64,000 bases of DNA from Polycladomyces subterraneus (lineage in GTDB: Bacteria > Bacillota > Bacilli > Thermoactinomycetales > JIR-001): the NCBI RefSeq assembly GCF_030433435.1, contig NZ_JANRHH010000011.1, positions 1-64,000 of the forward strand. The letters run 5' to 3'. Shown here piece by piece: positions 41,052-50,510 of this stretch. How positions within the stretch are numbered: position 1 is the stretch's first letter; each line of letters starts with the position of its first letter. The notes under the pieces are model-generated. The model had not been told where the DNA came from. It worked only from the letters and a program-made list of their open reading frames with translations, and ran no database searches. Both the position numbers and the translations under genes were made by a program.

Positions 41052-42941
41052 ATGACTTATCGAGCGGGTGAATACGATGTCATCGTGATCGGTGCCGGAC
41101 ATGCCGGATGTGAAGCGGCATTGGCTGCTGCACGCATGGGTTGTAAAACTCTGTTGTTGACGTTGAGTCTCGATACGATCGCCTACATGCCATGCAACCC
41201 GTCGATCGGCGGACCGGCAAAAGGGCACGTCGTACGTGAAATCGACGCCTTGGGTGGGGAAATGGCGCGAAACATCGACAAAACCCACATTCAGATGCGG
41301 ATGCTCAATACAGGTAAAGGTCCGGCCGTGTACGCCCTGCGGGCGCAAGCGGACAAGGTGTTGTATCAACAGGAGATGAAACGGACGATTGAACGGCAGC
41401 CCAACCTCGACCTCCACCAGAACATGGTGGAAAAATTGATCGTGGAAAATGGCGTATGCCACGGCGTCATCACCCGGACCGGAGCGGAATACCGCGCCAA
41501 AGCGGTGGTGCTGACGACGGGGACGTACCTGCGGGGCAAAATCATCATCGGGGATTTGGCTTACGAAAGCGGCCCCAACAACCAGCAACCGTCCATCAAT
41601 CTGGCGTATCAACTGCAGGATCTCGGCTTTGAGATGGTCCGGTTCAAAACGGGTACTCCCCCGCGGGTGAACAAAAACACGATCGACACGAGTGTGATGG
41701 AGGAACAGCCTGGGGATGATGTGCCACGGGCCTTTTCCTATGAAACAACCGAGTACATTACCGACCAGCTCTCATGCTGGTTGACGTATACCAACGAAAA
41801 GACGCATGAATACATCCGGAACAATTTACACCGGGCTCCGATGTATTCCGGCAAGATCGAAGGGCGGGGGCCGCGGTACTGCCCGTCGATCGAAGACAAA
41901 ATCGTCCGCTTTGCAGACAAAAATCGGCACCAGATCTTCCTGGAACCCGAGGGGCGCAACACGCTGGAGATGTACGTGCAGGGATTGTCCACCAGTTTGC
42001 CGGAAGACGTTCAGCTGGCTATTTTGCGGACGATCACCGGTCTGGAAAACGTCGAAATGATGCGGACCGGCTATGCGATCGAATATGATGCGATTGTGCC
42101 GACACAACTGTGGCCCAGCCTGGAGACCAAGTTGGTGGAAAACCTGTTCACTGCCGGACAGATCAATGGTACATCCGGTTATGAAGAAGCCGCGGGGCAG
42201 GGAATTATGGCCGGGATCAACGCAGCTCGAAAAGTGCAGAGCAAGGAACCGGTTATCCTTGATCGTTCCCAGGCCTATATCGGTGTGCTGATCGATGACC
42301 TGGTCACCAAAGGAACGGACGAACCATACCGTCTGCTGACTTCCCGAGCCGAGTACCGGTTGCTGTTGCGTCACGACAACGCCGATCTCCGGCTGACGGA
42401 GATCGGGTATCGGATCGGCCTGATTCCGGAGGAACGCTATCGCCGTTTTGTCGCCAAAAAGGAAGCGATCGAGCGGGAAATGAAACGTCTGCGTGAAACC
42501 AAGGTGAAACCCACGCCGGAAGTACAGGCGATCCTCCGGGAAGTCGGTTCCAGCGAGCTGAGCAATGCGATCGACCTGGCCAGCCTGATCAAGCGGCCGG
42601 AACTGACGTACGCCCACATCGCACAAATCTCCCCCGCACCGGAACCGATCGCACCGGAAGTGGCGGAACAAGTGGAGATCCAACTGAAATACGAGGGCTA
42701 CATCAAAAAGTCGCTGCAACAAGTGGAGAAAATGAAAAAGATGGAGAACAAGCGGATCCCGGATTGGGTGGACTATGACCGGATTCAAGGCATCTCCTCC
42801 GAGGCACGGGAAAAGCTGAAAAAGGTACGTCCGCTGTCGTTGGGGCAGGCCTCCCGGATCTCCGGTGTCAACCCCGCCGACATCTCCATCCTGATGGTGC
42901 ATATCGAACAGGTCGGCAAAGCGCACGCCAAAGCGGAATGA
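41052..42941 (+). CDS. mnmG: tRNA uridine modification enzyme MnmG (GidA)
   Basis: A 629-residue FAD/NADH-dependent enzyme. The dinucleotide fold is [17 protein letters not shown] (about residue 14), with the family motifs [13 protein letters not shown] and [16 protein letters not shown], and the catalytic Cys in RYCPSIEDK. The C-terminal helical domain binds MnmE and tRNA. AAAGGAGG lies upstream of ATG 41052. It is cotranscribed with mnmE. Confidence 0.97.
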   Translation: MTYRAGEYDVIVIGAGHAGCEAALAAARMGCKTLLLTLSLDTIAYMPCNPSIGGPAKGHVVREIDALGGEMARNIDKTHIQMRMLNTGKGPAVYALRAQADKVLYQQEMKRTIERQPNLDLHQNMVEKLIVENGVCHGVITRTGAEYRAKAVVLTTGTYLRGKIIIGDLAYESGPNNQQPSINLAYQLQDLGFEMVRFKTGTPPRVNKNTIDTSVMEEQPGDDVPRAFSYETTEYITDQLSCWLTYTNEKTHEYIRNNLHRAPMYSGKIEGRGPRYCPSIEDKIVRFADKNRHQIFLEPEGRNTLEMYVQGLSTSLPEDVQLAILRTITGLENVEMMRTGYAIEYDAIVPTQLWPSLETKLVENLFTAGQINGTSGYEEAAGQGIMAGINAARKVQSKEPVILDRSQAYIGVLIDDLVTKGTDEPYRLLTSRAEYRLLLRHDNADLRLTEIGYRIGLIPEERYRRFVAKKEAIEREMKRLRETKVKPTPEVQAILREVGSSELSNAIDLASLIKRPELTYAHIAQISPAPEPIAPEVAEQVEIQLKYEGYIKKSLQQVEKMKKMENKRIPDWVDYDRIQGISSEAREKLKKVRPLSLGQASRISGVNPADISILMVHIEQVGKAHAKAE

Positions 42942-42969
42942 AAGGAGATCAACGGTCTGGAAACACGGA

Positions 42970-43230
42970 TCGGAGATTGATTTACAAAGTGGTCTAGCCA
43001 CTTGCGAGCGACACTTTCCCGTTGAGCGCTGCTAGGCCTGGTCTGGTAATTCGATCAGACGGCAGCGTTTGGCCTTGCCCCCGGTTCAAGCGGTCTTGAT
43101 CGGCTTCCCTGCAGGGTGCAGGTGGAGCGGGCCGGGAAAGCGATGCGGACGATATGGATCAGTCTCGCCCTAGGCAGCTGCCCACCGGGCGGAGACGGGA
43201 AATCGAAGCCCACAGGACATACAAGAGTTT
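42970..43230 (+). repeat. Intergenic stem-loop repeat, copy A (GGGAAAGC type)
   Basis: The mnmG-rsmG gap (42942-43259) has no gene. It holds CTTCCCTGCAGGGTGCAGG then TGGAGCGGGCCGGGAAAGCG, which aligns with CTTCCCCGCAGGGCGCAGG then AGGAGCGAGCCGGGAAAGCA at 61492-61535. ACTTTCCCG (about 43013) and CGGGAAAG (about 43132) can close a long stem. Confidence 0.6.
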
Positions 43231-43259
43231 GGCTGCGGTTTTTCTTATGGGAGGTTGCA

Positions 43260-43979
43260 ATGGACATCAGTCAGTGGTTACGTGAACAAGCAGCACCGCT
43301 GGGAATCACATTGACGGAAAAACAGTTGGATCAGTTCGCACTGTATTATGAACGGTTGGTGGAAAAAAACCGGGTGATGAACCTGACGGCGATCACAGAA
43401 AGGGAAGACGTCTACATCAAGCATTTTTATGACTCCCTGCTGTTGGCTGCAGTTGTTCCCATCAATCAAATCAATACGTTGATCGATGTGGGAACAGGCG
43501 CTGGATTCCCTGGTATTCCGCTTAAAATCGCCTTTCCTCATTTGCGGGTGGTGTTACTGGATTCCCTGAACAAACGGGTCTCCTTCCTGGCGGAGTTGGT
43601 GCGGGAATTGCGATTGAACAAAGTGGAGACAATCCATGGACGGGCGGAGGAATGGGGACGTCGGACAGGGTATCGGGAAGCCTTCGATTTGGCCACTGCG
43701 CGTGCGGTGGCAAAACTCAATGTGTTGGCCGAATACTGTCTCCCGTTTGTTCGTATGGGCGGTTCCTTCGTCGCCATGAAAGGGCCTGACGTGACCGAGG
43801 AACAGCAGGAGGCGAAAACGGCATTGCAGCGATTAGGCGGTGGAGAAATAGCGGATTATCCATTCACGTTGCCCAAAGAAAAAGGAACCCGTCATTTATT
43901 GGTGATCTCCAAACGGGCGAACACACCGAAGGCTTATCCCCGCAAACCGGGAACGCCTGCCAAACAGCCGATTGTGTAA
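43260..43979 (+). CDS. rsmG: 16S rRNA (guanine527-N7)-methyltransferase
   Basis: A 239-residue SAM-dependent methyltransferase (GidB). The SAM motif is DVGTGAGFPGIPLKIAFP (about residue 78), with VLLDSLNKRVSFL and ATARAVAKL motifs following. It methylates G527 of 16S rRNA. ATG 43260 has GGGAGG upstream; an upstream in-frame extension crosses the repeat region and is not coding. It precedes noc-parAB, though here three unrelated features intervene. Confidence 0.95.
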   Translation: MDISQWLREQAAPLGITLTEKQLDQFALYYERLVEKNRVMNLTAITEREDVYIKHFYDSLLLAAVVPINQINTLIDVGTGAGFPGIPLKIAFPHLRVVLLDSLNKRVSFLAELVRELRLNKVETIHGRAEEWGRRTGYREAFDLATARAVAKLNVLAEYCLPFVRMGGSFVAMKGPDVTEEQQEAKTALQRLGGGEIADYPFTLPKEKGTRHLLVISKRANTPKAYPRKPGTPAKQPIV

Positions 43980-44005
43980 TTACCGCCGAGACGACATACA
44001 TCAAC

Positions 44006-44019
44006 ATTTCCCGGGAAAT
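44006..44019. promoter_or_regulatory. Noc-binding site (NBS)
   Basis: ATTTCCCGGGAAAT is a perfect 14-bp palindrome identical to the B. subtilis Noc consensus. It lies in the rsmG-murF gap, 4.8 kb from noc. Confidence 0.8.
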
Positions 44020-44039
44020 GTCGCATTAACCAATAAATC

Positions 44040-44080
44040 AAGCGGCCTGCATCAGCGATGCGAGCCGCTTTTCTTTTTTT
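44040..44080 (+). terminator. Terminator after rsmG
   Basis: AAGCGGC and GCCGCTT with an inner GCATC/GATGC stem precede TTTTCTTTTTTT. The convergent murF gene ends inside the hairpin. Confidence 0.85.
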
Positions 44081-45443
44081 GCAGTTGAAAAACGAGTCGA
44101 TCCAAGTGTATATTCCGGGAGGCTTTGAAATAGACGACGGAACCGGGAACAATCATCTTGGGTAGAGAGGACGCTGCCGCTTGGAGATTGGGAAATGAAC
44201 GAATTCGTTTCGGGGGCAGGCCTTTCATCACGGCGGCCTGTGCGATGGCACGGGCATGGGAACCTACGGTGATCAATCGGGAAATCCCCAGTTTCGCCAC
44301 CGTATGCCCCACTTTTTGGTGACCGCTTGCGGTGTATGGCCCCAATTCAAGCATATTGCCCAAGACGGCGATGGACGGTCGTGATCCGGCTATGTGTTTC
44401 AGTACCTTTAGCCCGGCAATCATGGCGGTAGGGTTGGCATTGTACGCATCATGGATCAATGTGCTGCCATGGATCCCGGGTAGCGGTTGCAGTCTTCCGG
44501 GAGGAACAGCGTATCTGCTCAACCCCCGTTGAATGAGTGTGGTAGGGATGCCCAGTTTTCGTGCGGCGGCGATGGCTGCCAATGCATTGTAGACGTGATG
44601 TTTGCCCCATGTGGGAATAAAATAGGGAATCCCGTCTACCCGAAACTGCATGCCTTTGGTTGTGAATCGGATGTGAGTGGCTCGAAGATTGGCCGGTTGA
44701 TCGATTCCAATCCGGATGATGTTCCCATGGAACAGATTCAAATTGAGTTGTTTGGAACCGGGATCATCCGCATTGATGATCAGCGTTCCCCCGGGTTGGA
44801 TTCCCAGGATCAGTTGTTGTTTGGACCGAACCAAGTTGTTCAGTGATCCAAAATTACCGATATGGGCTTCCCCGATATTAGTGATAATCCCGATGAGGGG
44901 CTGGGCGTATTGGCAATGGACACGGAGGTGTGGGGGGCTTACTTCCAGCACAACGACGCGGTGAAGACCGTTTAGCCGAAACAGATGGGAAGGAAGAGAA
45001 CGCAGCAAATTTCGATTATACAACGTCTTCAGAGTGGGATATTTTTGCTTGGCGATGGAAGCGAGCATTTCTTTGGTTGTCGTCTTTCCCGAACTTCCTG
45101 TAATTGCGACTACTGTGGCACGAGATTGCTCTCGTTGCCATCGGACCAGTCTCCATAATGCCTCTGTGACATTGGGAACGGTGATCAGCGGATGATGGCG
45201 GGGAATCCATCGTTCGCCCCCCAATGGTGCCACTACACCTGAACTTTTCTTATGTTTCAAAAAAGAGGCTGAACCAAAACGTTTTGGTTCTAAGAAACAG
45301 ATCATTCCCGATTGGAGATGCTCCGCACGCCGGTATACCACACCGCGGATGAGTTGATGTTGGGGACCCCGGACGATTTGTCCACCTACTACACTGGCCA
45401 GTTGTTTGAAAGTGAGGGGAAACAAAGGGAATTCACCTTCCAT
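44052..45443 (-). CDS. murF: MurF-type Mur ligase (UDP-MurNAc-tripeptide D-Ala-D-Ala ligase)
   Basis: A Mur ligase of 463 residues. The P-loop GSSGKTTTKEMLASI (about residue 108), NIGEAHIGNFGS (His/Glu region), the NADDPG strand and the YNALAAIAAARKLG helix identify MurF, which adds D-Ala-D-Ala to the peptidoglycan precursor. murF normally sits in the division-cell wall cluster, so this may be a second copy. The canonical residue after the P-loop is altered here (YNRNLLRSLPSHLFRL, where MurF usually has a Gly-Asn-Asn-x-Gly motif), so activity is less sure. Start ATG 45443 lacks a clear ribosome-binding site; TTG 45425 with AAGGTG upstream is an alternative. Confidence 0.75.
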   Translation of the reverse strand: MEGEFPLFPLTFKQLASVVGGQIVRGPQHQLIRGVVYRRAEHLQSGMICFLEPKRFGSASFLKHKKSSGVVAPLGGERWIPRHHPLITVPNVTEALWRLVRWQREQSRATVVAITGSSGKTTTKEMLASIAKQKYPTLKTLYNRNLLRSLPSHLFRLNGLHRVVVLEVSPPHLRVHCQYAQPLIGIITNIGEAHIGNFGSLNNLVRSKQQLILGIQPGGTLIINADDPGSKQLNLNLFHGNIIRIGIDQPANLRATHIRFTTKGMQFRVDGIPYFIPTWGKHHVYNALAAIAAARKLGIPTTLIQRGLSRYAVPPGRLQPLPGIHGSTLIHDAYNANPTAMIAGLKVLKHIAGSRPSIAVLGNMLELGPYTASGHQKVGHTVAKLGISRLITVGSHARAIAQAAVMKGLPPKRIRSFPNLQAAASSLPKMIVPGSVVYFKASRNIHLDRLVFQLQKKKSGSHR

Positions 45444-45660
45444 CTTTGATAGTCTCTAGCAGTATATGTACCAACACAGGGACGAACAGGGGACACTTGT
45501 TTATGGCAAAGAAAACCGGCTTCTGTACGATGACGAAACCGCGTCTTCATTTGGTTTTTGTTATCTCCCCGACTGCTACTACTTTGTTTCCATCAATATC
45601 GGCATTGTCGGAGGAGCGTAAGGAGGAGATGAACCATCCGGTTCGAGTTCTGGTTAAATA

Positions 45661-45691
45661 AAAAAAACACCGCATCGACAAATGCGGCGTG
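45661..45691 (-). terminator. Terminator of the ParM-like operon
   Basis: CACGCCGCAT and ATGCGGTG pair, followed on the minus strand by seven or more U. It is 60 bases after the stop of the Rossmann/disordered protein gene. The stretch 45444-45660 has no convincing gene. Confidence 0.85.
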
Positions 45692-45750
45692 TGGACGATA
45701 TCGCAAAACGGTGACAAAGTGCTCCTTTTGTACCAGCTGGGATATAGTCA

Positions 45751-47097
45751 TCACCCCAAGTTGTTGATCAAGTTGTGCAACCCGCGCAATGCCAATTTTC
45801 GCTTCTCGATCTGTTGGAATTCCTGCCGTTTGGAGCTATTGGAAAACGGCGTGAACAGATCGTCCCACGAGCTGTATCCGTAAGCGTCTTCGAAATCGAT
45901 CGAATCGCGTTTGAGCGCGTTTTTGGGAGCGCTTTGTTCCAATACTTGCCGTGCGGCATCCTGTTGTAAAAATGATGTGCGTTCCTTTGACTGGATGGGC
46001 GGATTGACCATTTTCGGCTTGGGCTTGATGGGAATTTCCGAACGTTTGGGCGGTGTCGCCACCCGCGATCCGGCAGGAGACGGGGAATGCACCTGCGGCT
46101 TGGCTTCTTTGGTCGGAAGGGACGTTTTTTTCGCTGCGGCGGGTTTTCGTTTTTTCTGTTTCCCCGCTTCCAAATAGGAAATCTGATCATACGATTTTGA
46201 TTGAGGCCTTGCCGTTCGGGATTCCGGTTGTGTTTCGTTATCCTGCCAGACCAAGGATTCCGACCCCGTAGAAGATGAACGCCAACTGGATGCTTGGGTA
46301 TCGAAGGTATGGACTCTTCGTCCCGCACGTGACGGGTCTAGGCGAATCAAATGTTGTTTTGATTTCTTCTGTTGTGATGTTTCAGGTTCCTGTTCCTCCT
46401 TGGAGGTGGACAACGAAGGGTATCCTGCCCAAATTTCCTCTACCCTGTAAAGGGACTCCTTCGGTGCCGCATCGGACTCTTTTGCTGGTACCGGCATCTC
46501 CGGTATATGGAGTTGTGTGTCTGGAGTCGGTTCCAGATCGGCTGGTTTGTCGTTTCCAATGTTCCGGTACCCCATCATCTTTTTGCGCAAGTGTACCTCG
46601 CGTTCCCGATAGACAGGTTCGGAAGAACCAGATTCGGGGACGGCTTGGTCCACCTTTTCCGCTGGTTTTTTCAGCATATCGATTGGCTCTGCCGATTTCC
46701 CATCCATACGAAATAGGTCGTGACGACGGACCATTTTTTCACGTACAAATCGTTCCCGTTCCTGGACCACATGATCATCCGGCAACGTCTTCCTTGACGA
46801 TGAGAGAGGTCTGCTTACATAAGCTTGAATGACCCAACCGTTCCCTTCTCCCGGTGCGGAAAAAGTTTGTACCTGCATAATTGGAGACACCGAATCTTCC
46901 GGCTGTTCAGGCTTCTGAATGATCTGAGTGGGTTGTCCCATGTGGGGGGATTGGTACATCATTGAAAACATCGTTCCCGGGTTTGCCGGCATATACAGGA
47001 CTGAATATCCCTTTTCAGCGACGGCGTGTGCCGCTTTTTGTCCCGCTTGACCGGCTCCAATCACGATCACATGATATTCACCGCCTGTTGGTTGCAT
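45751..47097 (-). CDS. Unknown protein: Rossmann-like N-terminus with a long disordered region
   Basis: A 448-residue protein of no family I recognise. Residues about 8-37 form a beta-alpha-beta unit with a dinucleotide-binding glycine pattern (VIVIGAGQAGQKAAHAVAEK), but no other flavoprotein motifs follow. The rest is rich in Pro, Ser, Lys, Glu and Gln and looks disordered. It contains two copies of a charged motif about 60 residues apart (QERERFVREKMVRRHD and YREREVHLRKKMMGYR). The C-terminus has an aromatic patch (YGYSSWDDLFTPF) and a basic helix (KRQEFQQIEKRKLALRGL). ATG 47097 has GGAGGAGG upstream. It follows the ParM-like gene on the same strand, 218 bases apart, with a shared terminator; a partner role is inference. 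Confidence 0.75.
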   Translation of the reverse strand: MQPTGGEYHVIVIGAGQAGQKAAHAVAEKGYSVLYMPANPGTMFSMMYQSPHMGQPTQIIQKPEQPEDSVSPIMQVQTFSAPGEGNGWVIQAYVSRPLSSSRKTLPDDHVVQERERFVREKMVRRHDLFRMDGKSAEPIDMLKKPAEKVDQAVPESGSSEPVYREREVHLRKKMMGYRNIGNDKPADLEPTPDTQLHIPEMPVPAKESDAAPKESLYRVEEIWAGYPSLSTSKEEQEPETSQQKKSKQHLIRLDPSRAGRRVHTFDTQASSWRSSSTGSESLVWQDNETQPESRTARPQSKSYDQISYLEAGKQKKRKPAAAKKTSLPTKEAKPQVHSPSPAGSRVATPPKRSEIPIKPKPKMVNPPIQSKERTSFLQQDAARQVLEQSAPKNALKRDSIDFEDAYGYSSWDDLFTPFSNSSKRQEFQQIEKRKLALRGLHNLINNLG

Positions 47098-47270
47098 GTT
47101 GCCTCCTCCTTCGTTGATTCGCTTACCGAACAAGCATCACCTTTGCACGATCCGATCCAATCCAACCCAATCCATCAGGTCATTCTCGCCGATCCAACAT
47201 CAGTTCGACGGTTTTTTTCGACAAATACAGCGGTTGAATACTTGCGGTTGAAACCTAGAAGAAAATAGCC

Positions 47271-47291
47271 AATCCCCCAGGTATCCCTGGG
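47271..47291 (-). other. Stem-loop between the ParM-like gene and its neighbour
   Basis: CCCCCAGG and CCTGGGGG form a perfect hairpin with a four-base loop, 25 bases after the ParM-like stop. The minus strand continues ATTGGCTATTTTC, a poor U-tract, so it may only reduce read-through. Confidence 0.6.
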
Positions 47292-47315
47292 GGTGGCGAA
47301 ATGGGTTTGGAGAGA

Positions 47316-48491
47316 TTAATCGTTGTCATGGGACATCTGTTCTTGAACGGAGGCCGGCACCGTAAATTCTTCCTGAATGGTGGCGGCGGCTTCTTGAATG
47401 TTTTCGGTCGGAACGGTACGCGATTTGGATTGCGAGAACTTGCAGAGACCGAAAGCGTTGGCAAACTGCGCTTCGATTCCGTAGTCTTGGGCAAAAATCA
47501 ATTTGTCTCCAAAACGTTCGCGGTAAAACGGTTTGAAGGGGATGGAGGCACCACCGGTTAGGATGATGTAGGTAATGTCGTCGCCGTAGTCCAGACGGTG
47601 CCATACTTCGTCCACCAGTGCGTTCCCCACTTCGGAAATACATTTTTGTACGATTTCGGAGACGTCGTACACTTTTCCTTTGAAGCTGATTTCTCCGGAA
47701 CGGATCACCCGGTTCAGGCTCCAGATCGGGTACTCTTTACCGTTGCCGTCCGGGTCGACGTCACGGGTAAACTCAAGAAGGCGTTTAGACAACAGGTGAT
47801 ATACGTTCAACATCGCATGACGAGAAGTGAAGCTTTGCCGCTTGATAATCGTTTCGCCATGCAGGGTTTCAATGTCGGAAGTACCGAATCCGAGGTCGTT
47901 GATGCTCACTTTTTGGATAAAAAGATCCTCGTTCAACAGTTGACCGTCACGGTCCAATGCGATGTGGAACAACGTCGCCATCGGCTGGCTGATCACATAG
48001 AGGTTTTCCCGTTTCACTTCAAATTCGATCCGACGGAAGGGGAGGTTTCCTTGCTTAATTTCAAAACTGTGTTTGCCAATCAACCGGCGTTTCAATTCCT
48101 CTTTGTAGTCGATGTAGCTGTCGGTGGGCAGAGCTACCGAGATAATTGGCTCCGTGCTCCCTTGCAACATCAATCCAGTGCTGACACGGAACATAATCAG
48201 GTATTCTTTTTCACGGAACCAGGTCGGACTGAACAAACGCCGTTCGTGTGAGTCGAACAATTCGTCATCGCCAGACTGTTCGATGGCCAATTTACCACAG
48301 AACCATTCCCGGTCTCCGTCTTTTTCGCGATAAATGATGTTGTGTGGATCGTTGTTGTATGTAATTTCTCCGACCCGGTTGGGGACCACCATGTTGCGAA
48401 TAAAGAGTTTGTAGAACTTGTCTCCTTGTCTGCTCACTACTTTGGTACCGTAATAACCCTGGTCATTTCCGATATATACCGGTGTGCTCAT
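47316..48491 (-). CDS. ParM/StbA family actin-like protein
   Basis: A 391-residue actin-fold ATPase. Phosphate-1 is IGNDQGYYGTK at the N-terminus, phosphate-2 is INDLGFGTSDIE (about residue 195) and the adenosine motif is ILTGGASIPF (about residue 310). ParM-type filaments move plasmids, but here the gene is chromosomal, 11 kb from oriC and next to noc-parA-parB. ATG 48491 has GGGAGGAG upstream and a good promoter. No ParR-like DNA-binding adaptor gene is next to it. Its job, in segregation, morphology or sporulation, is unknown. Confidence 0.85.
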   Translation of the reverse strand: MSTPVYIGNDQGYYGTKVVSRQGDKFYKLFIRNMVVPNRVGEITYNNDPHNIIYREKDGDREWFCGKLAIEQSGDDELFDSHERRLFSPTWFREKEYLIMFRVSTGLMLQGSTEPIISVALPTDSYIDYKEELKRRLIGKHSFEIKQGNLPFRRIEFEVKRENLYVISQPMATLFHIALDRDGQLLNEDLFIQKVSINDLGFGTSDIETLHGETIIKRQSFTSRHAMLNVYHLLSKRLLEFTRDVDPDGNGKEYPIWSLNRVIRSGEISFKGKVYDVSEIVQKCISEVGNALVDEVWHRLDYGDDITYIILTGGASIPFKPFYRERFGDKLIFAQDYGIEAQFANAFGLCKFSQSKSRTVPTENIQEAAATIQEEFTVPASVQEQMSHDND

Positions 48492-48532
48492 AAGGTCTCC
48501 TCCCATAATAGAAAGAAAAATTCCTATAATCG

Positions 48533-48562
48533 ATTCTATCAATCCGAATAGACAAGGGTCAA
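48533..48562 (-). promoter_or_regulatory. Promoter of the ParM-like operon
   Basis: TTGACC (48562-48557), 18 bases, TAGAAT (48538-48533) on the minus strand, 41 bases before the start. Confidence 0.65.
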
Positions 48563-48610
48563 CTGAGTTTGGGGACAAATCAATGAATGAGATCGCGTGT
48601 ATTTTCGGAA

Positions 48611-48626
48611 TGTTCCACGTGAAACA
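48611..48626. promoter_or_regulatory. parS: parS site 1
   Basis: TGTTCCACGTGAAACA fits the Bacillus parS consensus TGTTNCACGTGAAACA. It lies between the divergent ParM-like operon and noc. Confidence 0.88.
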
Positions 48627-48824
48627 TTTGGCACGAACCCATTACATTCCCAGTGCGGCAAGTATGCTTTTCTAAGGTTTGTAAGGTCAATACGCGCTCC
48701 GTGAAAGGGGTCTCATCAATATCAATCAGGATTTGTCAAGCAGGGGGACGGCGTTGGATCTCGAATACAAAGATTGTAGCCCTTCGGCAAGTTTATGAGT
48801 TGAAGCTAGGTGGTGTTCAACGAA

Positions 48825-49652
48825 ATGAGAGATCCTTTCTCTCGCTTGTTCGGTTTGGTAGACAAAGAGGAACAGGAAGAAGTCAAACAAATTCCCGTTG
48901 ATACGATTCACCCCAGTCCGTATCAGCCACGTGCGATTTTTGATGACGAACGGATCGATGAGTTGTGCCAAACCATTCAAACCCACGGTGTGATTCAGCC
49001 CGTGGTGGTCCGGCGGATCAAGAAAGGTTTTGAGCTGATCGCCGGGGAACGCCGGTGGCGGGCGGTGAAAAAGCTGGGTATGCGGACGATCCCCGCCATC
49101 GTCAGGGAAATGAGCGATGCACAAGCGGCATCGGCATCCCTCATCGAAAACCTGCAACGAGAAGGGTTGACGGTGATCGAGGAGGCGATGGCCTATCAAA
49201 AGTTGATCGAGCTGCATGGCCTTACACAGGAAAGCCTGGCACAGCGTTTGGGAAAAGGGCAGTCCACAATCGCCAATAAATTGCGCCTGTTGCAGTTGCC
49301 GGAACAAGTGAAAGAAGCGCTGCTTAAGAGAAAGATAACCGAACGGCATGCTCGTGCGCTGTTGGCATTGCGGGATGAAGGGATGCAGGTTCGTTTGTTG
49401 AAGGAGATCATCGAAAAAGAATGGAACGTCAAGCAAACGGAAGAGCGTGTGAAAAAGTTATTGGAAAAGGTGAATCCCCCCAAAAAACCCCGCAAGCGGG
49501 CCGTGTCACGGGATGTTCGGATCGCACTGAACACCATTCGTCAATCGTTGGATATGGTCAAACAAACCGGGATGACCGTCCTGGCAGATGAGAACGATAC
49601 CGAGGACTACTACGAGTTGGTCATTCGGATTCCCAAGGGAGACCGGAAGTAA
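48825..49652 (+). CDS. noc: Nucleoid occlusion protein Noc
   Basis: A ParB paralogue of 275 residues. The start [16 protein letters not shown] matches the amphipathic membrane-targeting helix of Noc. The CTP-binding motifs are [18 protein letters not shown] and ENLQREGLT, followed by the helix-turn-helix [28 protein letters not shown] choose ATG 48825 over GTG 48810 because it fits the family; AGGTGG lies 11 bases upstream. Calling it Noc rather than ParB rests on the N-terminus and on position before parA; a perfect Noc site at 44006 supports it. It blocks division over the nucleoid. Confidence 0.88.
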   Translation: MRDPFSRLFGLVDKEEQEEVKQIPVDTIHPSPYQPRAIFDDERIDELCQTIQTHGVIQPVVVRRIKKGFELIAGERRWRAVKKLGMRTIPAIVREMSDAQAASASLIENLQREGLTVIEEAMAYQKLIELHGLTQESLAQRLGKGQSTIANKLRLLQLPEQVKEALLKRKITERHARALLALRDEGMQVRLLKEIIEKEWNVKQTEERVKKLLEKVNPPKKPRKRAVSRDVRIALNTIRQSLDMVKQTGMTVLADENDTEDYYELVIRIPKGDRK

Positions 49653-49745
49653 TGTACACTTGATTACGGGAAAGAAAGGGTGTTACATAAAAGAGGAAGG
49701 TATCCGTGTGATGAGAAGAACCGGGCAAAAAAAAGAGGTGAAAAC

Positions 49746-50510
49746 ATGGGAAGAATCATCGCGATTGCCAACCAAAAAGGGGGAGTCGGAAAAACGACGA
49801 CATCGATCAACCTGGGTGCGGGGCTGGCAATGGCAGGGAAACGAGTGTTGATCATCGATATTGACCCGCAAGGAAATACAACGAGCGGGTTGGGGATCAA
49901 TAAAGCTGATGTCAAGCATTGTATCTATGACGTGTTGATCAATGACGTTCCACCAGCTGATGTGATCCGCTCCACCATGATCAAAGGACTACACGTGCTG
50001 CCGGCCACGATTCAGTTGGCGGGTGCGGAAATCGAGTTGGTACAGGTGATCTCGCGGGAATTGCGCTTGAAACGGGCATTGCAGCAAGTGCGGGAACATT
50101 ATGATTATCTGTTGATCGACTGTCCGCCGTCTCTCGGGGTTTTGACGGTCAATTCCCTGACGGCAGCTGATTCGGTATTGATCCCGATCCAATGCGAATA
50201 TTACGCATTGGAAGGGTTGGGGCAACTGCTCAACACGATCCGCATCGTTCAGAAACACCTGAACAAGCATTTGGAGATCGAAGGGGTGTTGCTGACGATG
50301 TTTGACGGTCGAACCAATTTGTCCGTCCAAGTGATGGAAGAAGTGAAGAAATATTTTCAGCACAAAGTATATGATGTGGTCATCCCGCGAAATGTACGGG
50401 TAAGTGAAGCACCCAGTCACGGGAAACCGATCATTACATATGATCCGCGCTCCAAAGGGGCGGAGTGTTATATTCAGTTGGCAAAGGAAGTGATCGGACG
50501 TGAGCGGTAA
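49746..50510 (+). CDS. parA: Chromosome partitioning ATPase ParA (Soj)
   Basis: A 254-residue deviant Walker ATPase with KGGVGKTTTSINLG (signature Lys in KGG), the DIDPQGNTTSG loop and LIDCPPSLGVLT. It binds nonspecific DNA as a dimer, works with ParB-parS in origin segregation, and regulates DnaA in Bacillus. ATG 49746 has AGAGGTG upstream; the frame is open to 49680. Its stop overlaps the parB start. Confidence 0.96.
   Translation: MGRIIAIANQKGGVGKTTTSINLGAGLAMAGKRVLIIDIDPQGNTTSGLGINKADVKHCIYDVLINDVPPADVIRSTMIKGLHVLPATIQLAGAEIELVQVISRELRLKRALQQVREHYDYLLIDCPPSLGVLTVNSLTAADSVLIPIQCEYYALEGLGQLLNTIRIVQKHLNKHLEIEGVLLTMFDGRTNLSVQVMEEVKKYFQHKVYDVVIPRNVRVSEAPSHGKPIITYDPRSKGAECYIQLAKEVIGRER

Noticed and set aside
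45446-45661. A 71-residue plus-strand frame
   Set aside because: It lacks a ribosome-binding site, has low-complexity composition and crosses the murF promoter region and the ParM-operon terminator.
45751-48626. The ParM-like operon as part of an integrated plasmid or prophage
   Set aside because: No integrase, transposase, replication initiator, attachment repeats or tRNA junction was seen nearby, and the flanking genes are in normal chromosomal order.
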